A stretch of DNA of 64,000 nucleotides from Albidovulum sp. (lineage in GTDB: Bacteria; Pseudomonadota; Alphaproteobacteria; Rhodobacterales; Rhodobacteraceae): NCBI GenBank assembly GCA_020637635.1, contig JACKKB010000005.1, positions 186,001 to 250,000 on the forward strand, given 5' to 3'. Position numbers and translations under genes: made by a program. Of this stretch, positions 25,334 through 33,132 are shown in pieces. The stretch's first letter is position 1. The number at the start of each line of letters is the position of its first letter. The notes beneath the pieces were generated by a model. That model ran no database searches. It was not told the origin of the DNA and was given only the letters and a program-made list of their open reading frames with translations.

Positions 25334-26103
25334 GACCAGATCTTCCACGGTGCCTGCCCCGTGGCCCAGTGCTCCTCAAGCTCCTGGCGTTCGCGGATCG
25401 TGTCCATCGGCTGCCAGAAACCGCGGTGTTCGAAGGCGCAGAGCTCGCCATCGGCGGTCAGATTGCGCAGCGGTGCCTGTTCCAGCACCGTCGCATCGCC
25501 ATCGAGATAGCCCGCAACCCTCGGCGACATCACGAAGAAGCCGCCGTTGATGAGCCCGCCCTCGCCGATCGGCTTTTCCGAAAAATCGGCGACCTGATCG
25601 CCCTCGAGCCGCAACTGTCCGAAGCGCCGCGGCGGCGGCACGGCGGTGACCGTCGCGATCTTGCCATGGCCGCGGTGGAAGGCCACGAGCCGGGTGATGT
25701 CGACATCGCCCACGCCGTCGCCATAGGTCAGGCAGAACGCTTCCTCATCCTTCAGGAACGGCATCACGCGCGCCAGCCGCCCGCCCGTCATCGACTGTTG
25801 CCCGGTATCGACCAGCGTCACCCGCCAGGGCTCGGACGAGGTGCGGTGCACTTCCATCTGGCCGCTGGCGATATCGAAGGTCACGTCGGAATTGTGCAGG
25901 TAGTAGTTGGCGAAATATTCCTTGATCACATAGCCGCGGTAGCCGAGGCAGACGATGAAGTCGTTGATCCCGTGGGCACTGTAGATCTTCATGATGTGCC
26001 ACAGCATAGGGTGACCGCCGATATCGACCATCGGCTTGGGAATCCGCACCGTTTCCTCGCTGAGCCGGGTGCCGAGGCCACCCGCCAGAATAACGCATTT
26101 CAT
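25330..26103 (-). CDS. rfbF: Glucose-1-phosphate cytidylyltransferase
   Basis: This 257-residue nucleotidyltransferase makes CDP-glucose from CTP and glucose 1-phosphate. The N-terminal ILAGGLGTRLSEET and IPKPMVDIGGHPMLWHIMK motifs, and the TYGDGVGDVD metal site, are diagnostic. The length equals that of known RfbF proteins. The ATG at 26103 is preceded by GAAGGTGG. It opens the five-gene overlapping operon rfbF, rfbG, methyltransferase, epimerase, gtrA. A promoter must lie in the 190-base gap toward ccdA, but no strong match to consensus was seen there. Confidence 0.94.
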   Translation of the reverse strand: MKCVILAGGLGTRLSEETVRIPKPMVDIGGHPMLWHIMKIYSAHGINDFIVCLGYRGYVIKEYFANYYLHNSDVTFDIASGQMEVHRTSSEPWRVTLVDTGQQSMTGGRLARVMPFLKDEEAFCLTYGDGVGDVDITRLVAFHRGHGKIATVTAVPPPRRFGQLRLEGDQVADFSEKPIGEGGLINGGFFVMSPRVAGYLDGDATVLEQAPLRNLTADGELCAFEHRGFWQPMDTIRERQELEEHWATGQAPWKIWS

Positions 26104-26293
26104 CCGTAACCACCTTCGGCCAGCGGCAAATGGGCCGCGTCTTCGCGCGTCTTTGAATGCCCCGCTTTTGCGCGTTTCCGGGCGGGCTGGCAACCAGATT
26201 GTCGTTTTGCGGCAAGCGGCGGTGCACCCCCTTGTCAGTCGGGCCGGCGCGGCCGGATTGTCTCTTGCACGTCCACAACCGGGTCCGGTCGTT

Positions 26294-27046
26294 TCAGCCG
26301 AGCGTGCCGAGACCGGGAAATGTTTCGAGCAGCCAGTAGGAGAACTGGCTGAGCCCCCCGGTGAGCATCAGGAGCCCGATCGTCCAGAGCAGGAGCCCCA
26401 TCACGCGCTCGATCCGCGCCATGTGGCGGCGGAAGAACGCCATCAGCCCCTTCAGCCGCGGAAAGAACGCGGCAACCAGGAGGAAGGGAATGCCGAGCCC
26501 CAGCGCATAGACCGCCAGAAGCGCCGTGCCGCGGCCAAGCGAGCCGCCCTCGGCGGCGAGCGACAGGATCATGCCGAGCTGCGGGCCGATGCAGGGCGTC
26601 CAGCCGAAGGCGAAGGCAAGACCGAGAAGATAGGCGCCGAGTGCCGAGCCGCCGCGGTCGCCGGCATCGATGCGCGCCTCGCGTTCGAGAAACGGGATCC
26701 GGATCACGCCGAGGAAATGGGCGCCGAAGACCATCACGAGCATCCCTGCGCCGGCCGAGAACCATTGCTGGTTGCCGAGAAAGAACCGCCCCGCGGCCGA
26801 GGCGGCGAAGCCGAGCAGCAGAAAGACCGTCGAGAGACCGAGGACGAAGAAGGCGGCGGCCAGAAGCGCTTGGCGCCGGCCCGCGGCCTCGCCGTCGAGA
26901 CCGCCCATGCCGATGCCGCTCATGTAGGCCAGATAGGGCGGCACGATGGGCAGGACGCAGGGGCTGAGAAACGACAGGAGCCCCGCCAGAAGGGCGACGA
27001 GCGCTGCGACGGCAAAGCCCGCGTCGATGATGCCGGTTTCCCACAT
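26294..27046 (-). CDS. ccdA: Cytochrome c biogenesis protein CcdA
   Basis: This 250-residue integral membrane thiol-disulfide carrier moves reducing power from cytoplasmic thioredoxin to the periplasm for cytochrome c maturation. Two conserved cysteines lie in membrane helices: Cys30 in LSPCVLPIVPPYLAYMSG and a second in GWTPCIGPQLG near residue 150. Six hydrophobic segments are present, as in other short CcdA proteins. It lies downstream of the RNase E gene after a strong terminator and upstream of the sugar operon, with which it shows no functional link. Confidence 0.93.
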   Translation of the reverse strand: MWETGIIDAGFAVAALVALLAGLLSFLSPCVLPIVPPYLAYMSGIGMGGLDGEAAGRRQALLAAAFFVLGLSTVFLLLGFAASAAGRFFLGNQQWFSAGAGMLVMVFGAHFLGVIRIPFLEREARIDAGDRGGSALGAYLLGLAFAFGWTPCIGPQLGMILSLAAEGGSLGRGTALLAVYALGLGIPFLLVAAFFPRLKGLMAFFRRHMARIERVMGLLLWTIGLLMLTGGLSQFSYWLLETFPGLGTLG

Positions 27047-27077
27047 GTCCCCGCCTTAGCCGAAGCCGCGCGCGAGG

Positions 27078-30050
27078 TCACGTGCGGTTTCGCGGCTGCC
27101 GGTCACAAGATCGTCGGCGCCGGATCCGGAGAAGAAAACGCCGGGCCCGGTGCCCGGCGTTTCCCGTCTCCGCGCAGGCGCGCTCAGCGGCCGAGCGACC
27201 ACCAGCCGCGTCGCTTGGACTTCGGCTCACCGCCCTTGCCTTCGTCCTTCTCCGGATCCGCTGCAGGCGCGGGTGCCGCTGCGCGTGCCGGTTCGCCGCC
27301 AGTGCGGGCGCCAGCTCGGGCATCGGAGGCGATCGGCCGCACCGTTGGTCGCCGCCGCGGCCTTCGGCGTCGCCTCCTGCGCGCGCGTCGAGGTGCTGCG
27401 GCTGCGGGCGGCTTGGGCTTTGCTGCCGGCTCGGCCCCGGTCGAGACCTCGGCGTCAGGCGCAGCCACCGCCTCGGCGGCGGCCTTAGGGTGCCGCGCAA
27501 GGCTTCCCTGCTGCGCGTGCTCGGCTTGCGCTTCGGCTTTTCCGCCGGCTCCGTCCCGGGCTCGGCTGCCCGAGACGCCCGGGCGGAAGCCGTCGAGGGC
27601 GCCCCGGCAGGCGCAGTGTCGGGGGGCAGTGTCGGGCGCGGTGACGGGCGCGCGCTGTCCGGCATCCTGCGATGCCGCCACGCCAGCGCCCTCCGCCGGT
27701 TTCTGCGCTGCTTGCGCGAAGACGACCGCGTGCGGCTGCGCTTGGCCTTGGGCTTGTCGCCGGCCTCCGCCGGCGCGCCCCGGGCGCTTGCCTCGGCGAT
27801 CTCGCCCGCGCCCGGATCGCTCCGGCCCGGCGCGTCGTCCGGCGCGTCGTCCGGCGCCGACGATGCCTCCCCGGCAGCCCCTTCCCGGCCGCCATGGGCC
27901 TCGCCCGCGGCGCCGCCGACCGGCTTCTTCTTCCGCCGGCGCCGGCGCTTCTTCTTCTTCGGCTGATCGCCCTCGGCGCGCGGGGATTCGTCTTCGTCGG
28001 CCTCGGCCTCGTCCTCGACGTCGGTCAGGGCCTCGTCCTCGTCCTCGTCCATGCGCAGGGCGTCGACCGAGACGACCGCGCTCGCCGGTTCCGGCACCGA
28101 GCGCGTGGCGGTCTTGAACTTCTCCATCGAGAAGTCCGGGCTCACCATCGCCGGATCGGCCTCGATCCGCACCGCCATGCCATAGCGGGCCTCGATCGTG
28201 GCCACATGTTCGCGCTTCTGGTTGATGAGGAAGTTGACCACCGCGACCGGCGCCTTCACCAGCACCTCGCGCGACCGCTTGCGGGTGCCCTCCTCCTCGA
28301 TCTGGCGCAGCACCTGAAGCGCCATGGAATCGTCCGACCGGATGATGCCGGTGCCGTGGCAATGCGCGCAGGGCGCCGTCGTCGACTCGATCATCCCCGG
28401 ACGCAGCCGCTGCCGGCTCATCTCCAGAAGGCCGAAGCCCGAGATGCGGCCGACCTGGATGCGGGCGCGATCGGTCTTGAGCCTGTCCTTCAGCCGCTTT
28501 TCGACGGCGGCGTTGTTCCTGCGCTCTTCCATGTCGATGAAGTCGATGACGATGAGCCCCGCGAGGTCGCGCAAGCGCAGCTGCCGGGCAACCTCCTCGG
28601 CCGCCTCGAGATTGGTCTTGAGCGCGGTTTCCTCGATCGAGCCTTCCTTGGTCGCGCGCCCCGAGTTCACGTCGATGGCGACCAGCGCCTCGGTGACGCC
28701 GATGACGATGTAGCCGCCCGAGCGGAGCTGGACCGTCGGGTTGAACATGCCGGCGAGATAGCTTTCGACCTGGTAGCGTGCGAAGAGCGGCAGCCCCTCG
28801 TGGTAGTGCTTCACGTTCTTGGCGTGGGACGGCATGATCATCTTCATGAAGTCCTTGGCGGCGCGGTAGCCGCGCTCGCCCTCGACCAGAACCTCGTCGA
28901 TATCCTTGTTGTAGAGATCGCGGATCGACCGCTTGATCAGGTCGCCCTCCTCGTAGATCGGCGCCGGCGCGATCGACTTCAGCGTCAGCTCGCGGATCTG
29001 TTCCCAAAGGCGCATGAGGTATTCGTAGTCGCGCTTGATCTCGGCCTTTGTGCGCTGAGAGCCGGCGGTGCGGATGATGAGGCCCGCGCCCTGCGGCACC
29101 TCGATCTCGCCGGCGATCTCCTTGAGCTTCTTGCGGTCGGACACGTTGGTGATCTTGCGGCTGATGCCGCCGCCGCGGGCGGTGTTGGGCATCAGCACGC
29201 AGTAGCGTCCGGCGAGGCTGAGATAGGTCGTCAGCGCCGCGCCCTTGTTGCCGCGTTCTTCCTTGACGACCTGCACCAGCATGATCTGGCGCACCTTGAC
29301 GACTTCCTGGATCTTGTATTTGCGCGGCCGCGGCTTGCGCTGCTGGCGGATCTCGTCGGCCACGTCCTCGTCGGCGACGGATTCGATGTCCGCATCCGTG
29401 TCCGAGGCGTGATCGGCCGCAACATAGGGCTTCTCGGCGCGTTCGGACTCCGCAACCTCGGGTTCAGCGGCATCGGCAACGGCGATGTCGGGCTTGGCGG
29501 CGCCCAGATCGGCGGCGCCCGTCTCAGCGGCGCCCAGATCGGCGGCGGGCACCGGCGCGTCCGCGGGGCGCTCCGCTGCGGCGTCCGTTCCCGCCCCGAC
29601 ATCGGCCTCGCCGTCGTCACCGGCATCGACCACGCCCATGCCCGGGATTTCGTCGCTCGTGGCCAGGCTGTCGGCGCGCGCCGTCTTCTCGGCCTTCGCC
29701 CGCGACCCGCCGCGGCCCCTGGAACGGCCGGTGCCGTTCTCCTCGGCCTCCAGCGCCTCGGCATAGGCGCGCTCTTCCTCGAGCAGCGCCTTCCGGTCGG
29801 CGACCGGGATCTGGTAGTAGTCGGGATGGATTTCCGAGAAGGCGAGGAAACCGTGCCGGTTGCCGCCGTAATCGACGAAGGCCGCCTGCAGGGACGGCTC
29901 GACGCGGGTGATCTTCGCTAGATAGATATTGCCGGCAAGCTGGCGTTTGTTGACGGTCTCGAAGTCGAATTCCTCGACCTTGTTTCCGTCCACCACCACG
30001 ACGCGGGTCTCTTCCGCGTGGGTGGCATCGATGAGCATTTTCTTGGCCAT
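27078..30050 (-). CDS. rne: Ribonuclease E/G, with frame breaks in the C-terminal tail
   Basis: This is the endoribonuclease core of the RNA degradosome. ATG 30050 (MAKKMLIDATHAEE) is chosen, with GGAAAG upstream. The S1-like domain is split by a long acidic and Ala-rich insert (about residues 110-235), as in other alphaproteobacterial RNase E. AIDVNSGRAT, the Mg-site region, and the Zn-link APCAHCHGTG are intact. The coordinates give the open frame as it stands, 990 residues. The tail shows several frame changes: family-like sequence appears in another frame at about 27690-27725 and again near the end, where EPKSKRRGWWSLGR stops at 27184. A strong terminator at 27135-27162 lies inside the nominal reading frame, so the true stop is probably 27184. 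Confidence 0.88.
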   Translation of the reverse strand: MAKKMLIDATHAEETRVVVVDGNKVEEFDFETVNKRQLAGNIYLAKITRVEPSLQAAFVDYGGNRHGFLAFSEIHPDYYQIPVADRKALLEEERAYAEALEAEENGTGRSRGRGGSRAKAEKTARADSLATSDEIPGMGVVDAGDDGEADVGAGTDAAAERPADAPVPAADLGAAETGAADLGAAKPDIAVADAAEPEVAESERAEKPYVAADHASDTDADIESVADEDVADEIRQQRKPRPRKYKIQEVVKVRQIMLVQVVKEERGNKGAALTTYLSLAGRYCVLMPNTARGGGISRKITNVSDRKKLKEIAGEIEVPQGAGLIIRTAGSQRTKAEIKRDYEYLMRLWEQIRELTLKSIAPAPIYEEGDLIKRSIRDLYNKDIDEVLVEGERGYRAAKDFMKMIMPSHAKNVKHYHEGLPLFARYQVESYLAGMFNPTVQLRSGGYIVIGVTEALVAIDVNSGRATKEGSIEETALKTNLEAAEEVARQLRLRDLAGLIVIDFIDMEERRNNAAVEKRLKDRLKTDRARIQVGRISGFGLLEMSRQRLRPGMIESTTAPCAHCHGTGIIRSDDSMALQVLRQIEEEGTRKRSREVLVKAPVAVVNFLINQKREHVATIEARYGMAVRIEADPAMVSPDFSMEKFKTATRSVPEPASAVVSVDALRMDEDEDEALTDVEDEAEADEDESPRAEGDQPKKKKRRRRRKKKPVGGAAGEAHGGREGAAGEASSAPDDAPDDAPGRSDPGAGEIAEASARGAPAEAGDKPKAKRSRTRSSSRKQRRNRRRALAWRHRRMPDSARPSPRPTLPPDTAPAGAPSTASARASRAAEPGTEPAEKPKRKPSTRSREALRGTLRPPPRRWLRLTPRSRPGPSRQQSPSRPQPQHLDARAGGDAEGRGGDQRCGRSPPMPELAPALAANRHAQRHPRLQRIRRRTKARAVSRSPSDAAGGRSAAERACAETGNAGHRARRFLLRIRRRRSCDRQPRNRT
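27135..27162 (-). terminator. Rho-independent terminator after rne
   Basis: On the minus strand AAACGCCGGGC pairs perfectly with GCCCGGCGTTT around a 5-base loop, followed by TTTTCTTCTCC. The stem occupies 27136-27146 and 27152-27162. It lies 22 bases after the stop at 27184, supporting that stop as the true end of RNase E. Confidence 0.85.
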
Positions 30051-30583
30051 GAATACTTTCCGAACGCGCCAGGCGGCCAGACCCGCAAGGGGCTGGCGCA
30101 CAGGCCGTGTTCAATGCTTGAGGCGAATGACGCCGCGGGAAACACAGCGGCGGCGGCCGATGGCCTGCCCGTTGTCCGCTGCTCTGCCCTCGCGCGTTTC
30201 ATCGCGGTTCTTTCCAGGATGCCTCGCGGCATCCGACTCTGATACCCCGGCCAGATCGGGCTACGGGGCATATGTGAGGCCTTTCGGCCATTCGGTCTGT
30301 CCTTCGCGCTCGTCTGCACGGGGCTTGGAGCCATGAAACGACAGAAAATCCTGCGTGTGGGAGCCTGGCCGTCACGCCCGCTCCGGCGTTGGGCAACATT
30401 AGCGGGTAAGGCCGGTCGAACACAATGGCGAATTTGGCGAGGTTGCGCGGGTGCGGTTCCTGGCGGCGGTCGGGCCGGCCCCTGGCTCCTGCCCCTTGCG
30501 GGGGTCGGCGGGGCGGTTTTTCGTTGACTGTTTTGGTCGGATATGCCTCTCTGCGCCGATCACAGGGAAGTGAGGGAACACGA
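30051..30583. other. Gene-free divergent interval between rne and the multicopper oxidase; long rne leader possible
   Basis: No credible gene is seen in this 533-base stretch. The open frames on both strands have no recognisable family features. A loose promoter match for rne on the minus strand, TTGTGT and TAATGT separated by 18 bases, lies near 30400-30425. It would give a leader of about 350 bases, as expected for an autoregulated RNase E mRNA. On the plus strand a CCCCTTGCGGGGG hairpin (about 30498-30510) and a TTGACT (30524-30529) precede the oxidase gene, but no -10 box fits. Confidence 0.35.
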
Positions 30584-31687
30584 ATGTCATTTATCGGACC
30601 GATCACACGGGCACTCTGCGCCGTCGGGCTGGGGTGGGCGACGCTTGGCGCCGCAACGGCCCATGCAGAGACCCGGACCTATTACATCGCCGCCGAGGAA
30701 ATCGACTGGAACTATGCGCCCGAAGGCCGCGAGATGATGATGGGAATGGAGTTCGACGACGACCAGAAGGTCTTCGTCGAACCGGGGCCGTCGCGCATCG
30801 GCAGTGTCTACCACAAGGTGCACTATGTCGGCTACACCGACGCGGACTTCACGACCAGGACGCCGCTGGACGACCCCTCGATGGGCATTCTTGGCCCGGT
30901 GATCCGCGCCGAGGTCGGCGACGAGATCGAGGTGGTGCTGAAGAATGCCAGCACCGTTCCGGTCTCGGCCCATCCGCATGGCGTCTTCTACAACAAGGAT
31001 GCCGAAGGCGCGATGACCAATGACGGCACCACGGGGGCCGACCGCAAGGACGACATGGTGATGCCGGGCGAGACCTACACCTATCACTGGGGCGTGCCCG
31101 AACGCGCAGGCCCGGGGCCGAACGACGGCTCATCGGTCGTGTGGCTCTATCACAGCCATGTCCATTCCATCGCCGACACCAATTCCGGCCTCGTCGGCCC
31201 GATGGTGATCACCGCGAAGGGAATGGCCAATCCGGACGGCTCGCCCAAGGATGTCGACCGCGAGTTCTTCTCCTTCTACAGCGTGCTGAACGAGAACGAG
31301 AGCCTCTTTCTCGACGACATGATCGCGAAGCTGCCCGAGCCGCCGGGCGAGGACGACGAGGAAGAGTTCGAGGAATCGAACCTGATGCATTCGATCAACG
31401 GCTACGTCTACGGCAACATGCCGATGCCGCAGATGCATGCGGGCGATCATGTGCGCTGGTACGTGATGACGCTGGGGACCGAAGTCGACCTGCACACGCC
31501 GCACTGGCACGGCAACACGGTGTTGTCGAACGGGCACCGCAAGGATGTGGTGGAGCTGCTGCCGGCGACGACGCTGGTTGCCGACATGGTCCCCGACGCG
31601 GTGGGCGTCTGGATGTATCACTGCCATGTCAACGATCACATCGCCGCGGGCATGACCGGCCGCTACGAGGTTCTGCCCGCCATGTGA
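30584..31687 (+). CDS. Two-domain multicopper oxidase
   Basis: This 367-residue exported oxidase has two cupredoxin domains, so it probably works as a trimer like small laccases. The signal peptide ends at about AHA-ET (residue 28). All copper ligands are present: His130 and His132 in HPHG, His190 and His192 in YHSHVH, His304, His307 and His309 in HTPHWHG, and His346-Cys347-His348, His352 and Met357 in HCHVNDHIAAGM. The type 1 site is thus in the second domain. AGGGAA lies upstream of the ATG. An acidic loop at about 252-265 (GEDDEEEFEE) sits between the domains. The substrate is unknown; copper resistance, metal oxidation or phenol oxidation are all possible. Confidence 0.87.
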   Translation: MSFIGPITRALCAVGLGWATLGAATAHAETRTYYIAAEEIDWNYAPEGREMMMGMEFDDDQKVFVEPGPSRIGSVYHKVHYVGYTDADFTTRTPLDDPSMGILGPVIRAEVGDEIEVVLKNASTVPVSAHPHGVFYNKDAEGAMTNDGTTGADRKDDMVMPGETYTYHWGVPERAGPGPNDGSSVVWLYHSHVHSIADTNSGLVGPMVITAKGMANPDGSPKDVDREFFSFYSVLNENESLFLDDMIAKLPEPPGEDDEEEFEESNLMHSINGYVYGNMPMPQMHAGDHVRWYVMTLGTEVDLHTPHWHGNTVLSNGHRKDVVELLPATTLVADMVPDAVGVWMYHCHVNDHIAAGMTGRYEVLPAM

Positions 31688-31738
31688 GCCGGCCGGGGCC
31701 TCACCGAACCCGTGCCGGGGCCGCGTGACAGCGCGCGG

Positions 31739-31780
31739 CCCCGCCTTGCCGAGCCCCGCCTTGCCGAGCCCCGCTTTGCC
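31739..31780. repeat. 15-base tandem repeat between convergent genes
   Basis: The unit CCCCGCCTTGCCGAG occurs at 31739-31753 and 31754-31768, with a partial third copy to 31780. It lies between the ends of the oxidase gene and dctD. There is no obvious hairpin with a U-tract, so it is not a standard terminator. Confidence 0.7.
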
Positions 31781-31793
31781 GCTGTGTCGCGGC

Positions 31794-33125
31794 TCAGAGG
31801 TAGTCGGACCGCTGCAGCCCGTATTTCGCCATCTTCTCGTTCAGCGTCCGGCGCGGCAGGCAGAGTTCCTCCATCACGTTGGCGATGGAACCCTTGTGGC
31901 GGCGCATCGTGTTGTCGATCAGCATCTTCTCGAAGCTCTCGACATAGTCCTTGAGCGGCTTGCCCTCGGTGGTCATGACCGGGCCGGCCTCTTCGTTCTC
32001 GGCCATCAGAAGCGAGGCGATGGAGCCGGAGCCGCGGCGGTTCTGCAACACGGCGCGTTCGGCGACGTTGATGAGCTGGCGGACATTGCCGGGCCAGGGC
32101 GCCTGCAACAGCTGCGCCGCCTCCTGCGCCGTCACCTGCGGCGCCTCGCAACCATATTCCTCCGAGAACTGCTCGGCGAGCCGGGTGAAGAGCGTCAGGA
32201 TGTCCTCGCCGCGCGTCCTGAGCGGCGGCAGAACGATCTTCAGCGCCGCCAGCCGGTAGTAGAGATCCGGGCGCAGCGCGTCCTCGACGGTGCGGCCCTG
32301 TTCGTGATCGTTGCAGATGGCGATGATCCGGGTCTCCGCCGGGGTGCCCTGATCGTTGATGAAGGTCAGGAGCCGCGCCTGCAACGGCTGGCTCAGCGCC
32401 TCGACATCCTCGAGCACGAGCGTGCCGCCGCGCGCCTCTTCGGCAAGCGGAAGTCGCGCGCCGTCGGCGATCGGCCCGAAGAGCCGCGCCGCCAGCATGT
32501 CCTCGGCATAGGCCGCGCAGGAAATCACCGCGAACTTCTTGCCCGCCCGCGGCCCCACCGCATGCAGCGCGTGCGCCACGAGCGTCTTGCCGGTGCCGGT
32601 CTCGCCGTCGATCAGCACGTGGCCGTCGGCCTGGCCGAGATCGAGGATATCCTCGCGCAGCCGCTCCATCGCCGGCGAGGCGCCGATGAGCTTCTTCATG
32701 ATCGTCGAGCCGTCCGAGAGTTCCTTGCGCAGCGCCCGGTTGTCGAGCGTCATGCGCCGGTTCTGGCTGGCGCGCTTGGCAAGCTCGGTCATGCGGTCGG
32801 GGTTGAACGGCTTTTCGAGAAAGTCGAAGGCACCGACCCGCATCGCCTCGACCGCCATCGGCACGTCGCCATGGCCGGTGATCATGATCACCGGCAGGCC
32901 GGAATCGAGGCTCATGAGGCGCTTGAGGAACGACATCCCGTCCATTCCCGGCATCTTGATGTCCGAGACCACGACGCCGGGATAATCCGCCCCGATCGTC
33001 TTCAGCGCCTCTTCGGCGCTCGAGAACGCCTCGGTGTCGAACCCCGAGAGCGCCAGCCACTGGCTGATCGACTGGCGCATGTCCTGTTCGTCATCGACAA
33101 TCGCCACTTTCATCGCACGGGCCAT
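31794..33125 (-). CDS. dctD: C4-dicarboxylate two-component response regulator DctD-like, lacking GAFTGA
   Basis: This 443-residue NtrC-type regulator has a receiver domain with Asp55 (VVSDIKMPG), an AAA+ domain with Walker A GETGTGKT at 174-181, and a C-terminal Fis-type helix-turn-helix. In the AAA+ domain the GAFTGA loop that contacts sigma-54 is missing. Residues 216-235 read LFGPIADGARLPLAEEARGG, and Walker B is LVLEDV rather than LFLDEI. It may therefore not activate sigma-54 promoters in the usual way. ATG 33125 is chosen because GAGG lies 5 bases upstream; a GTG at 33131 is an alternative. It follows the sensor gene by 7 bases. Confidence 0.88.
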   Translation of the reverse strand: MARAMKVAIVDDEQDMRQSISQWLALSGFDTEAFSSAEEALKTIGADYPGVVVSDIKMPGMDGMSFLKRLMSLDSGLPVIMITGHGDVPMAVEAMRVGAFDFLEKPFNPDRMTELAKRASQNRRMTLDNRALRKELSDGSTIMKKLIGASPAMERLREDILDLGQADGHVLIDGETGTGKTLVAHALHAVGPRAGKKFAVISCAAYAEDMLAARLFGPIADGARLPLAEEARGGTLVLEDVEALSQPLQARLLTFINDQGTPAETRIIAICNDHEQGRTVEDALRPDLYYRLAALKIVLPPLRTRGEDILTLFTRLAEQFSEEYGCEAPQVTAQEAAQLLQAPWPGNVRQLINVAERAVLQNRRGSGSIASLLMAENEEAGPVMTTEGKPLKDYVESFEKMLIDNTMRRHKGSIANVMEELCLPRRTLNEKMAKYGLQRSDYL

Positions 33126-33132
33126 AAGCACC

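Noticed and set aside
30199..30606. Open frame of 135 codons on the minus strand upstream of rne
   Set aside because: No recognisable family, no good ribosome site, and composition unlike the neighbouring genes.
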